Assembly: GCF_037038585.1 (NCBI RefSeq)
Contig: NC_092523.1
Span: forward strand, 1,741,001 to 1,805,000
Direction of reading: 5' to 3'
DNA length: 64,000 nt
DNA from: Patagioenas fasciata
Taxonomy: Eukaryota; Chordata; Aves; Columbiformes; Columbidae
The notes beneath the pieces were generated by a model. The model made no database searches and was not told the DNA's origin. It worked only from the letters and a program-made list of their open reading frames with translations. Every line of letters starts with the position of its first letter. Position 1 is the stretch's first letter. A program made the translations under genes and the position numbers. Shown piece by piece: positions 26,330-37,544 of the stretch.

Positions 26330-26790
26330 AGGGGAGATTTATGCTGATTAGTCAAGCCACTGCACCGCGATACTAAATAAAAATGGATATTAAAGCAAAC
26401 GCGATGAGTCACCCATCCCAATCTTTCGCAGTCGTCAGCCCTGGCCGTGCAACAAGCTGTTGACATACCACTGGGAAATGAATGTTAGCAAGAACAGCCT
26501 CTCGTCTCTGCCTCAAGCACCCTTGACCTTGCTTTGAGATCTCAGAAGTGGCCTGCGAGACATATGAAGCCAATTACCTTCTCCTAAGATTGCCCTTCCA
26601 GGGCCTCATTCCACCCCACGCCCCCCAGCCACTGCCGAGCTTCCGAGTGTCATTCAAAAACCCGGGGCACAACCAGAGGCTGCGTGAGATGACCCGTGTT
26701 AGACAGCACCCGGCAGCAGCGATGCAGATTATTGATTGCTGTTGTAAATTAATAACCCCTCGGCTGCTCTGGGGGAGGCCAGTAACGCCG
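26330..26790. promoter_or_regulatory. Candidate regulatory block
   Basis: Holds a MEF2-like CTAAATAAAAATG at 26373-26385, an AP-1-like GATGAGTCAC near 26404, an ACAAGCTGTTGACA segment, and TTATTGATTGCTGTTG with TAAATTAATAA near 26729-26755. The motif density and unique sequence are enhancer-like, and a CR1 is inserted immediately after. Conservation is untested. Confidence 0.28.
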
Positions 26791-26823
26791 GGGCACAAGT
26801 GCTGCTGGGGAGGAGGACACCAC

Positions 26824-27412
26824 GTAGAATCACAGAATCATTTTGGTTGGAAAAGACCCTCAAGATCATTGAGTCCAACTGTTCCCCCACCCCAGCACTG
26901 CCCCATGTCCTGAGAACCTCATGTCCGTCTGTCCAACCCTTCAGGGATGGTGACTCCAGCACTGCCCTGGGCAGCCTGTTCCAATGCCCCACAGCCCTTT
27001 GGGGAAGAAATTGTTCCCAGATCCAACCTCAGTCTCCCCTGGCGCAACTTGAGGCCGTTTCCTCTGCTCCTGGCGCTTGTTCCTGGGGAGCAGAGCCCGA
27101 CCCCCCTGGCTCCAAGCTCCTTTCAGGCAGTTCAGAGATCAGAAGGTCTCCCCTCAGCTCCTGTTCTCCAGCTGAACCCCCAGGTCCCTCAGCCGCTCCC
27201 ATCACACTTGTGCTCCAGCCCCTCACCAGCTCCATTCCCTTCTCTCCACTCGCTCCAGCACCTCAAGGCCTTTCTTGGCATGAGGGGCCCAAAACTGCCC
27301 CCAGGATTTGCGGTTTGGCCTCCCCAGGTCCCAGCACAGGGACGGTCACTGCTCTGGACCTGCTGGCCACACTATTCTTGATACATGTGCAAGGACACTC
27401 TGGCTGAGCAAC
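26824..27412 (-). mobile_element. CR1 LINE 3' region, minus strand, about 590 bp
   Basis: Starts with 'agaatcacagaatcatttt' (inverted tail), then 'agcctgttccaatgcccc', 'ggcgcaacttgaggccgttt', 'aaggtctcccctcagctcct', 'ctccagcacctcaaggcc' and, near its end, 'ccacactattcttgatacat'. It is the longest CR1 copy in the window. Its body is about 98% identical to the copy at 48462, but its 3' 110 bp only about 84%. The frames open across it are CR1 shadows. Confidence 0.95.
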
Positions 27413-27975
27413 ATCTCAGCCAGCACAGGACGTGGTGGCTGGAGATGGCACAAGGCTTTTCCTCACTGGGGTTAAACAGACCCCATGGATTGCTCCTGCA
27501 TGAGAGGAACGACAGGAAGAAGGGGTAGAGAAGAGACAGAGCTTGGGAGAACCACTAAATGCCACTGCTGCAGAGAGGAGAAGGAAGGGAAACTGAGGAG
27601 AGGACCTCCTATTTCAACCCAGCAGCCCAAAGGCATCCCCCAACAGCAATAACCACCATAGTTTCACAGCAGACTGGGAAAAAAGGACTGCCCTATTTTG
27701 TTGGCTTTCCCTAAAAAGCGTTTCCTCTGCCTGATCCCAGAACAGCCCTGGCTGTACCAGTCTGCACCGGCTTCTGTCCTCCGGAAAAACCAACGTCTGG
27801 CACTGCAAGTGCTGCCTCAAGCCAGGGCTGAAAACTATCATTACGTTTGGGCAAGGAGCCAGGGCTCGAGTACCCTTGGCCAGGCTGTAGAGGAAACTGG
27901 CTGAATATCAGGAGTTTTGTCCAACAAGGTCAATATAATGCTTTGCTTCAGCACACTGTATTGGGCCTCCAGATC
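27413..27975. other. Intergenic sequence, no gene seen
   Basis: Unique DNA between two minus-strand CR1 copies. No gene seen. Confidence 0.5.
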
Positions 27976-28205
27976 ATACAATCACAGAATGGTTTGGGTT
28001 GAAGGGACCTTCCCAGCTCCCCCAGTGCCACCCCTGCCATGAGCAGGGACATCTTCACCAGCTCAGGGTGCTCAGAGCCCCGTCCAGCCTGGCCTGGGAT
28101 GTCTCCAGGGATGGTTCAGCCACCACCTCTCTGCCCAACCTGGGCCAGGCTCTCACCACCCTCAGGGGTGACAATTTCTTCCTCATGTCCAGCCTGAAAT
28201 GAGAT
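27976..28205 (-). mobile_element. CR1 LINE 3' end, minus strand
   Basis: Inverted tail 'caatcacagaatggtttggg', then 'ccccagtgccacccctgcca', 'gggacatcttcaccagctca' and 'ttcttcctcatgtccagcct'. It is very like the copies at 50486 and 42112, which suggests a fairly young subfamily. Confidence 0.95.
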
Positions 28206-30261
28206 GAGCAGGGTGTCCGAAGCTCAGCACGCAGCTCAACACAGAAGCTGTGTCTCTCTCAGAGAGGGTTGGGCACAAGCATCTCAGATCCCTGAAGGTG
28301 CAGGTCCATTAGCAGGGAAGAAGGGTCCACTATTTTGAAGGAGCCTCGAGCGTTCTCTCAGCTGTGCTGAGGTCTGTATATTACATTCCCGTTTCTCCCC
28401 AGAACTTTGCAATTATTTGTACATTTGCCAGAAGAATATATTTTTCACTGAGCTACCCAGGGTCTTTCTGGCTTTGTCCCTGGGCAATTCCCCCAACATG
28501 TCACCTGAGGAATTTCCAGTTGCTGGTGTTGGAGCTCAGAGACTGGACAGCTGTGAAGATCAGTTCCAAACTCCTCAGCCCCCACCATGTGCTCGAGACA
28601 TGACAAAGTCCTCCCATGGCTGGGCAAGGGACAAATGCTTGTCACCAATGAGCAACAACTGGCATCAGTAGGACATCACTCACCCCAAGATGACAACACC
28701 CATGGCGATGTGCCCATCAGCATCTCAGCCAGTGTATTCCAGGTGCCACATCCACCCTGTAAAAGAAGAAAGAGAAAAAGAAAGACAGAAAGGAAGAAAG
28801 AAAAGGAAGAAAATGGGGTGGGGGCAAGAAGAAAGAAGGAAAAAAAGAGAGAAAGAAAGAACTCTTTAGTGTGAACTGACAGTGACCTGTCAGAAATATG
28901 TTGCATTCAAACTTTCCCATAGAGCACTGAAAATTTGTTCCTTATTAAAGGGAAGGGGGGGTGGCGTATCCAGTTCAAAGGAGAAGCTGGAACAGAGAAG
29001 AATTCTGTGGCTACTACTGTGGTGTATTTTTTTCCATTTGCTGTACCCTGCTTCCCCCCCTTCCCCACTCCCTTCCTTTCCAACCCCAATTCCTGTACGG
29101 TCGCCCTGAATCTACCAATTCCTATCCAGTGCAAAAAAAGAGAAAGGTTGGGGAGGAGGGAGGGAAATCTCCAATTTGTGGGAACTGCTGATGTTTTAGT
29201 GGGAATGCAGAAAGGGTTTTGGACTTTCCCATGCTTTCAGCTCGAAACACTATTTTTACAGTGCCATTTAACATAGGACAAAGGAGGTTGAGAGATTAAA
29301 GCAGTATAAAAGCTTTTTAAACTTCAAATGTCAGTGGCTCACATGTTTCAGGAGCGTGGCTGTTGTTATTATTTACTATTTGAATCCTATTTATTCCTCA
29401 GTTTATACACAGTAGCTGGAACATAGTGACACAAACCCAGGACACAAAGCAACCTCTAGAAGGCATTTTGTGACATTGACTATGATTCCTTGTGCGTTTT
29501 GCCTCAACAAGGTATAAAGTACAAAGGAGGAATGAAGAAGGGTTGGGGTCACTCTGCCATTCACTGCAACAAGTGTCCTGGACACTGGATGTCTGAGATG
29601 GGCATTAAAAGGCATCTGGAGTCCTGGAAATTTCCCGAAGTGCTGAGAAAGCGCCTGGTATGTAACAAAACTTGCCATAAATGCCAAGAGTGGTAGGGAT
29701 GTTAATAGCGATAATATGAAGCATGTGAAATTTTGGCTTTCGGAGACACTTATGCACCCACAGAGTGTATCATGTTCTCATGCAGAGCCCAAAGGCAAAC
29801 ACGTTGTTTGAATCTTCCTCGAGGAAAACAGGATGGACAGGGCTTTCCTGCACAACTGGGGTTGCAGTCCCTCTACAAATCCATTATCAGGCTTAGAGCC
29901 AAGTTCCGAGTAACCCCAATAACTTGTCTGCAGGAGCAGCCAGCAGCAGATGTTTAAGGAGGACATCAGACCAATAAAGTCATGTATCTACGTTTCCCCA
30001 GAACATTCACTCAGACTCCAGCCCTCTGCTCCCATAACCACCACAGCACATCATCTCCTCAAACTGAGGTCCATTTTTGTAGTTCCTTGCTCATACCCCT
30101 CTTACTAGGAGACATTTCCCAAACCTCACAGCTTATCTACCTCCAGAATGCCTTTCTGGTCACTTTATGCCTGAACAGAGCCTCCAAACTGACTGAGCAC
30201 TCCCAAAAGACACTGCAAAGACCTGATAAATGGAAATAAGAGCTGGGAGAAAGAGTGTGTA
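28206..30261. other. Intergenic sequence, no gene seen
   Basis: Unique DNA with a purine-rich tract at 28757-28862. The two-strand overlapping frames around the tract come from its low complexity. No exon is supported. Confidence 0.5.
28757..28862. repeat. Purine-rich (GAAA/GGAAG) low-complexity tract
   Basis: About 105 bp made almost only of A and G on the plus strand, interrupted by 'tggggtgggggc'. A long polypurine tract of this kind can form triplex DNA. Confidence 0.9.
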
Positions 30262-30425
30262 ATAGAATCATAGAAGCATTTTGATTGGGAAATACCTTTC
30301 AGATCATCAAGTCCAACCATTAACCCAACACTACCAAGTCCGCCACTAAACCATGTCCCTAAGAACTTCATCTCTGTCTTTTAAACACCTCCAGGGATGG
30401 TGATTCAATCATTGCCCTGTGTCAT
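30262..30425 (-). mobile_element. CR1 LINE 3' end, minus strand
   Basis: Inverted tail 'agaatcatagaagcatttt', then 'tcatcaagtccaaccattaa', 'ctaagaacttcatctctgtc' and 'acctccagggatggtgattc'. It stops abruptly after 'attgccctgt', so it is strongly 5' truncated. Same subfamily as the copy at 35341. Confidence 0.93.
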
Positions 30426-31799
30426 GTGGGACACAGTTTTCCCTTTGATTGCAGGAAAGAGAATAAAGACATACACAACTTTTATTTTCTGGCCATCAGT
30501 CCTGGTTGCAGTTGCTGAATGGCAAGATCAGGGTTTCATCCTTCCTCCAGCCTGGTCTCTATGGGATGGACATTACCCCCCTCCATCCCAAAATGGGGCC
30601 AGACCCAGACAACTACCTTATCATCACATTCAAATTCAAACACAGGAGGATGCAATAACCTTGCCTGCAAGTAATAAACAGGTAGGTCAGTATGGTCAGA
30701 CACGTCTGTGCAAAAAAGATGCAAGGTTTCCTAGCATGAGCTGAAGAAAAAAACCCATATTTTTACTCATTAGCACTCCTTGCTCTTTCAAGATTAGCAA
30801 GGAGCCCCACAGGAGCTCAAGTACTTCTGATTTACTTCAGTGGGTGGGAGATGGACAACATGGGCTCGGATACAGCACATGAAATTGGGTCCGCATCTGG
30901 TGAGCACCAAGGTTTTTTCTTTTGGCAGCATCATCTGCCACAGGGACCTGATGTTATCACACTGTCTTCTCCTTCACATCGATGTCCTCAGTAGAAAGGG
31001 GATTTGAGGTGTTTCCTGCTGTCACATAGCTAATTTTAATCCAAGTTTTCCTCTTTTTAAATCCTGCTCATTCAGCATTTCACAAGGACCAAGTTTCCAC
31101 TAACTGGTCCTTACCCAGGAGCCAGCTCCTTGGGGGCACAAGGAGATCAAAATAGAGGTGCGATGTGCTACACGAGGTGTAAGAGATGCGCAAAGAAGAA
31201 ATGCCTTGCTGAGTCAGGGCCTACGCAGCCTGCAAAATAAAATAGGAAACAAACAAAAAAAATACACTGATGTTTTTAGTAAGGTGTTTGTTTTCCTATT
31301 TTTAAAAGAAGCTGTTATTTTCCTATTTTTAAAATAGGCTGGAGGAGCAAAATTAGAGGTTGTGTTCTAAATCTGAAGAGGAATTTTCTGATCGGTTGAC
31401 CTACACTAACCTGCAGTTTTGGTACAAAGCGCTTTCGGCTACTGTAACCTCGCCATAATTTAAAGACATTCACTACTTGGTATTTGTATGAAGTAAGCGC
31501 AGGATTGCTGCAGAAAAGCACAGTTTAGCCATTAAGCTACATCAGGGATGGTCAATGCTTTAAGCCCCTGTCACTTACCGTGGTGTGTGGGGAGGATGAT
31601 CTTGTGTTAAAATCATCGGCTGCTATTTCAAGCAATTTGGCTTCAAGCATAACCTTGTCTCTGGACAAGAGCTGAAGCATCCCACAACCTGTGGCATTAC
31701 AAAAGTGCTTCAGCTGGGACTGAGTTCCTAAGACAACCAGCCCCAGCAGAAGCAGCCGAGTACACTTTCCTCTCTAACCTCACATTTCTGTTCCTTTAT
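30426..31799. other. Intergenic sequence, no gene seen
   Basis: Unique DNA. A short duplication of 'tttcctatttttaaaa' occurs twice between about 31290 and 31340. No exon is supported. Confidence 0.5.
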
Positions 31800-32060
31800 C
31801 ATTAAAACATGGGGGGAAAAATTTCCCTTCCTTCTCCTGGCTTGTCTATTTTGATGGCACAGTCATTTTTTCCTCCCCATGTCATTAAATCTTCCGTCAT
31901 CTGGGGCTCTCTCTTGTCTAAGGTGGCAGACAATGCTTTACTACAAATAACAGACGCCGACACTGTAATGAATTTCAATCACGGCAGAGGATCTTGCATG
32001 TGAATAAGCAGTCTGGGGCTTAGTTTTATGCCACAGGCAAAGGCAATAGCTTCATCACCA
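31800..32060. promoter_or_regulatory. Candidate regulatory block
   Basis: A unique stretch with 'ccccatgtcattaaatcttc', 'caaataacagacgccgacac' and 'gtaatgaatttcaatcacgg', joined by T-rich and C-rich pieces. Its mixture of homeodomain-type TAAT and ATTA cores with rare CpGs resembles conserved non-coding elements. Pattern-based only. Confidence 0.25.
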
Positions 32061-32954
32061 CATCTCCTCATAACCTGATGGCACCTTGGGCTCTAATTAA
32101 GACGGAGACATGACTGCTATCCTGGGAGGAATCCAGAGCTTCAAATGAGCCCTGACCCTGGCTCCAGTGAGCACTGGTTAAATCACCTCTTCCAGTTGCT
32201 TTTCTTTTCATTGTGAAGAGCATGAAGAGTTTGAGGGGCTCTGGAGAGGGACAAGCCAGGCTCCACAGGGTGATAATCACCCATAACTCCTTCACGTTTG
32301 ATTTACCCTACACAGAGACAAAAGATTTGCAGTGGCCCAGGACCATTTTCATTTGCTGCCAGCCTGTTCTTCCTAAGCTGAGTCTTTCTACTTTATGAAG
32401 AAAGATTGGATAATGGTTTTTTGGGGGTTTTTTGTTTGGTTGGTTTTTCTGTTCTGAATTAGAAAACACATGTTAATACCCAAAGAAAATAAGGTGAGCA
32501 CCAGCCTTGCCTCAGGACAGTTGGCAAACAGAAAGCAACATCCTTTCCTTCATGTTCAGAGAGAAAAAGGGAAATGGAAGAGGTGCTCTGGTCTTTGTCA
32601 CAACATGACCTTGGCATGGACAGGCTGTGGCACTCGATAGCAACTTCTTTCGGTCATTTATCGCTGTGTTTCCTTGGACCAACCCTTCCTCCGTGTGTCT
32701 TTCCAACACGGCCACAGCAGATTGCAATGAAATGAATGAAATCAGCACAGCAGGACATCGCATCTTGGCCATTCCCAGTGCCTGAATTCAATGGAATATT
32801 TGAATGAAACTGGCAGCTTTTCCCCAGCCAGGTCTCAGGGGTAGCACCAAAACCCCATTTGTGCCCCACGACAAAGGAGATGCCCATAGGGATTTTCTCA
32901 TAAACAAGGTTTTCTCTGCCAACCTCCACCTTGGCCTGAGATCACTGGGGATTT
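32061..32954. other. Intergenic sequence, no gene seen
   Basis: Unique DNA with a G/T-rich run near 32418-32450. No exon is supported. Confidence 0.5.
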
Positions 32955-33392
32955 GATTTGCTTCTGGGCACCTCAGTAGTGCTGGAATGCTTCAAGTTGG
33001 AGAGAAGTCAAAGCAGGACAACATGGATGATTAAGTGGCTGGAAGGATTGACTTATGAGGAAAAATTAAGTAGCTAAATATGTAGAGTTTGGCTGGAGGA
33101 CAGCAAAAGGGGACAACTGTCTGCTGAGTAGCTGACAGGCATAAATGTCGGGCAGGGGGAGGAATTGTTTAGGTTAGCCCAACAGGGGAATAACCAGGAA
33201 TTACAAGATGGGATTAAGAAATGGAAAATGAACTCTGAATATCAGGGGAAACATTCTTAGCAGTGAGATCTAACCTACTGGACTGTGGAACATCCTCCTT
33301 AGGGACTGTGGTGGAAACCCTGCTCTTTAAGACATTTAAAAATGGACTAAAGCGCGGTCTGTTGGGAATAATCCCTTGACTAGAGACGGACA
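32955..33392 (+). mobile_element. Old CR1 LINE fragment, plus strand
   Basis: Diverged CR1 of an older type: 'caagttggagagaagtcaaa', 'acatggatgattaagtggct', 'tatgaggaaaaattaagtag', 'aatatcaggggaaacattct', 'ctactggactgtggaacatc' and 'taaaaatggactaaagcgc' appear in consensus order. The 3' tail is absent or not recognisable. Confidence 0.75.
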
Positions 33393-34583
33393 AGATCCGG
33401 GCAGAGTGTTCCCTGCGAGAAGCACATCGTGTGATGCTGAGCACGCATGTACCATGGGAAGGTGCTCAGAGAGCACAGGCAAGACTTTTGCCCGAATCTG
33501 AGAAAATCCAAGGATGGACTGAACACTAAGGTTTTCTGTTCATGGCCAGGAGAAGCCCCATTGGGAGGGTCTGGAAGAAGAGTTGCTCACCGTCATCCTT
33601 CTCTCCCAGGCACTAGAAAATCAGGGAAAATCAAAATATAAGGGTGGGCACATCGTCTGGGGAACACTGTTAGCAGTTCGCTTTGATAGGACTTTTATAT
33701 GGTATGCCCAGAGTTTGGACACACACCTCTTCCAGATTCCTGACAAACTGTGGAAACAGCACCATAGATCTTCATTATCAGGGAGGCTCTAACATCTGTG
33801 ATACAGTGGATTATCACACATGTTGGACTGGCCTTAGCTTCAAACTGGCTATAAAAGTTATTTATGACTTAAAAGCCTATGCCAAGAGACTGTTAAATCT
33901 CTGATCTCATAAAAAAAAAAAAAAAGAAGTGAGAACTGCACTGAGAAGGAGTTGGAGTAAAACTGAAACACACCAACATGATGCTAAACAACAGGAACAA
34001 ACTTAATCTTTCGTTATTTAACCTGGAATAGCATCATCTGCTCCAAAGGCTTAAACAGCCCAGAACGTGAAGGACAGCACAGAGACGGGAGAGCACAGAG
34101 CTAAGGAGGGCTGTGCACGCAGCATGGGGCATGGAGTACCTTGGGAAGGCAACAAGTAGAATCCAAGAAGTAGAAAGCCGTGTTAACAGCAGCGTTGTGC
34201 CTGAGTTCATTAACTTCTCCTTTTGCACCACATTGATGTGAGTCCACCACAGTCTGGTCCGTTTTTGCTTGAGGGTCTCTGTATGGTCCCTCCTGGTGGG
34301 AGCAACCCAGACTGGAGCTCGTGGCCGTCATCTCTCTGCCAACAGAGAAACAGAGAAAGGGTTGGGAGCACATGAGATGAAGCACAGTGGTTTCACAGAG
34401 ACATCTGAGGACATTCAGACATGTTCATCATCTGCATAAAAATGAATATGAAAATGTGGTGATAATTAAGGCAGAGGTACTAGCATGACGCTTTTGTTGC
34501 CTTTTGGCAGCAGACACTTGAGGAACATCTTTGGTCTCAGTAGTAGCACTGGGTTTTAAGAGATATAGACAATGAATTTTTAG
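33393..34583. other. Intergenic sequence, no gene seen
   Basis: Unique DNA with an A run at about 33911-33926. No exon is supported. Confidence 0.5.
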
Positions 34584-34862
34584 AATTGCAGAATCATAGA
34601 ATAATCTAGGTTGGAAGGGACCTCCAGAGAGGAGATCAGACCAGGTTGCTCAGGGATTTATCCAGTCTGATCCTGAAAACCTCTAAGGATGAACAAAACC
34701 CTTTATGTCATCTTCTTCCTATGCAGCAAGAGCTCCAGCCCACAACCATCTTGGTTGTCCCCCCTGAACTCACTCCAGTTTATGAATGTCTTTCCTGTAC
34801 TGGGACAGCCCCAAAATTAGACACATTCTCCAGACGAAATCTAACTTATGCTGAGTAGAGGA
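34584..34862 (-). mobile_element. CR1 LINE 3' region, minus strand
   Basis: Inverted tail 'agaatcatagaataatctag', then 'gttggaagggacctccagag', 'gaccaggttgctcagggatt', 'tgtcccccctgaactcactc' and 'ttatgctgagtagaggag'. Diverged, with small deletions inside. Confidence 0.88.
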
Positions 34863-35340
34863 GTATTTTAGGCATTAGATTCAGAAACATCTCCAAACGG
34901 CAGTTTCTTGTAATGTATCCACCCAAAACTGAGAAGAAGGTGGATGGCAAGCAAGGAGGGAAGGACTTTGCACTCACCAGGGACTTTATTTTCTCATCCT
35001 GTATTTTCTTCTTCGTTACGTACACAGATGTGCCTGTGGGTGTATTTCCCACACATGTAGACTCCCAACATCTGTCCTGCAGAGGATTCCTTCACCTGAC
35101 CATTCCTGCTGTCTACCTTCTCTGTTGTGGGCTTATCTGTGGACACATACTTCGAGGTGCTCCAGCATGACCTCATGCACAGCCACTGATACTTCAAGGT
35201 TTACCTTCTCCAGCATGAATTTGTCCTTGGGCCACAATCCTTTCAGAGGTATAATGGTTGCAGCAGATATAACCATGGCCACGAACACTTCAAGATGTAC
35301 CTCCTTTATGCGGATTTATTCACAGCCACAAGACTCTTCA
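34863..35340. other. Intergenic sequence, no gene seen
   Basis: Unique DNA between two minus-strand CR1 copies. Nothing coding seen. Confidence 0.5.
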
Positions 35341-35585
35341 CAGAAGCATAGAATAGTTTTGGTTGGAAAAGACCTTTAAGATCGAGTCCAACCATTAACC
35401 CAATACTGCCAAGACCACCTCTAACCCAGGTCCCTAAGAACCTCATCTCCCCATCTTTTAAACCCCTCCATGGACAGTGACTCCACCACTGCTCTGGGCA
35501 GCCTGTTCCAATACCTGAAAACCCCTTCTGGGAAGAAATTCCAGTCAAACCTGTCATTATCTCAAACCCTTTGAACCCCACAAAA
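35341..35585 (-). mobile_element. CR1 LINE 3' end, minus strand
   Basis: Inverted tail 'agaagcatagaatagttttg', 'aaagacctttaagatcgagt', 'ctaagaacctcatctcccca', 'gggcagcctgttccaatacc' and 'gggaagaaattccagtcaaa'. It ends directly beside a solo LTR-like element. Confidence 0.93.
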
Positions 35586-35590
35586 AGGTC

Positions 35591-35973
35591 TGTTGTGGTT
35601 TAACCCCAACTGACAACAAAACACCACGCAGCCACTCACTCACTTCCCCCAGCGGTGACTTGGGAAGACAAAACACCATTACTCCAAACAAATCCCCTTT
35701 CCTTCTTCTTCCCCCAGCTTTCTATGCTGAGCATGGTGTCATATGGTATTGGTCAGTTGGGATCAGCTGTCCCAGCTGTGTCCCCCCAGCTTCTTGTGCA
35801 GCCACAGCCCACCCACTGCTGGTCAGAAAAGGTCTTGACTCTGTGTAAGCGCTGCCCAGCAGTAATTGAAACATCCCCGTGTTATCAGCACTGCTTTCAG
35901 CACAAATCCAAAGCATAGCCCCATATAAGCTGCTATGAAGAAAATTAACTCTATCCCAGACAAAACCAACACA
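35591..35973 (+). mobile_element. Solo LTR-like element of an avian endogenous retrovirus
   Basis: About 383 bp, beginning 'tgttgtggtttaaccccaac' and ending 'caaaaccaacaca', so it has TG…CA termini as in retroviral LTRs. I have seen this opening and the closing 'attaactctatccca' in interspersed avian LTRs, but I do not name the family. There is no gag, pol or env reading frame beside it and no clear target-site duplication. A related diverged copy starts at 37545. Confidence 0.65.
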
Positions 35974-36075
35974 CCACCAAAAAAACCCCAAAACAAAACA
36001 AAAAAAAAAAACATAAACCAACCAACCAACAACAACAAAAACAAACAAACAAACCAAAACAAACAAAAAAACCGC
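35974..36075. repeat. A/C-rich simple repeat (CAAA/CCAA/ACAA)
   Basis: About 100 bp of CAAA, CCAACCAACC and ACAAC units immediately after the LTR-like element. The T-rich reverse strand gives long meaningless hydrophobic frames. Confidence 0.92.
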
Positions 36076-36229
36076 ATGCAACTAGAAGAGATTTTGCGAG
36101 GTCTAGTCCATTCTTCTTCTCCCTCAGACGATGAGTTCAACCAAAAGACTTCAGCTTAACATAACTAACCTCACCCTTGCAAATCCTCTCCTCCTGTCCA
36201 GCCAAAACATCTTGTTCCTCATTTAGATG

Positions 36230-36562
36230 AAAAGATGCTTTCTGTTCTCCTTCAGTGGACTCAAGGAGCAGGTTCTGCTCTTCCTTTCCACAGTACCCTT
36301 TCACATACTTGCAGTGTCCCAGAAAATCCCTTTGCAGTCATCTCTCTTCTAGACTAAACAATCCCCGCACATTCAGCCCTTCCTTGAAGGTCATGTCTTC
36401 TGGACCTCTGATCATTCTTGCTGCTCGTCTCTGGACTCTATCCAGTTGGCCTTCATCTGTCTCGAAATGCCTTGTACCGGACAAACGGGCTCCAGCCGAA
36501 GCCTTCTGGGACTCCTCGGATCAGAGATCTCAGTTCAGCCCATCGGAGAGGAAGACTTAAGT
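36230..36562 (-). mobile_element. Old CR1 LINE fragment, minus strand
   Basis: Consensus order of an old CR1 in reverse: 'ctctcttctagactaaacaa', 'tcagcccttccttgaaggtc', 'ttcttgctgctcgtctctgg', 'ctctatccagttggccttc' and 'gggctccagccgaagcctt'. It lacks the 3' tail and lies between the two LTR-like copies. Confidence 0.78.
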
Positions 36563-36929
36563 TACTAAGTCTGGATACGGTTCCTAATTCACATTTCCTC
36601 TGTGCTTAGGATGGCGCTGCTGTTCCCACAAGGGACAGTGTCTGGAATGCAAATATCTATAACATGACAATATTCGAGAGCTAGACCTGGAGACTGAAGA
36701 AAGATGGAGTAGAAACTCTTCCTGACTACGGGGCCCCAAAGCACAGCACATCTGATGACTTTTCAGCTCTGTGTGGTGGTTCAGGACTCGTTGGAGTGGA
36801 AATAAGAGAATATTGCAGTACCCAAATATATCTCTCTTGTTCACAAGTGTCTTTACACTCACCCTTTTTGCTGCATAGCACTGCGGCTGCAGAAGATCCA
36901 CATGCTAGATGGGAAAAGAAGTTAAAATA

Positions 36930-37420
36930 AACTCAATACAGCTAAAAAATGTTTCCATTTTCCTTAATCAATTACAAGAATTGTTCTTAGAAGAGAAACT
37001 GATTCCCAAAAAGGAGCCCATGTATTAAAGACAACAAAATTGCTCCAATTGACACTAATTGATGATTAACCACATTAGAGCAATCTAGTTTGTCCTCCAT
37101 GGAATCAATGAAATGCAAAAATGAACAAAGAGCTGAAAGGATGAAACATGAGATTTCTGTAATCCTTTCAGCTTCACTCATTTGAAGTGCTTAACAAGAG
37201 AAGAATTACACTCACATGCAGACTCGCACATTTTTTGCCTTGGCAGAGCATTGGCATTTCTTTTTAGTCGTATTTTTTATGAGAGTAAAGTAAACAATTT
37301 GCTGCAAACAACAACTTGATTTGTTTTGCTTGTCTCTCTCCACTTACAAATTAGTAGGTCATGAAATGTACTCATTTGTTTTATCTGTAATTAATAGCTT
37401 CTAAATCCTTGGCTTGTTTC
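36930..37420. promoter_or_regulatory. Candidate conserved enhancer-like block
   Basis: The densest developmental-type motif cluster in the window. It has TAATTGATGATTAA at 37056-37069 (paired TAAT/ATTA cores), an octamer-like ATGCAAA at 37113-37119, a SOX/TCF-like GAACAAAG at 37123-37130, a FOX-like GTAAACAA near 37290, an AGGTCA half-site near 37360 and TAATTA near 37390. The AT-rich sequence contains no repeat. This is typical of deeply conserved elements in deserts around developmental genes, but one sequence cannot show conservation. Confidence 0.35.
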
Positions 37421-37544
37421 AGCACTTCATAGTTGCAGCTGTACATCTGTGCACTTCCCACACTGTTCTGGTCTCCTTGGAGTGATGCACACCAAAACTG
37501 TTGGAATCCAAGGATAACCAGTGTTGAAAAGGAATTTTAGGTGC

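Noticed and set aside
26799-27407. Pair of overlapping frames of 202 and 144 codons
   Set aside because: They are translated from a CR1 repeat, and the same string appears over the copy at 48.6-48.9 kb.
35722-36140. Hydrophobic, transmembrane-like frames on the minus strand
   Set aside because: They come from the T/G-rich reverse strand of an A/C-rich simple repeat beside the LTR.
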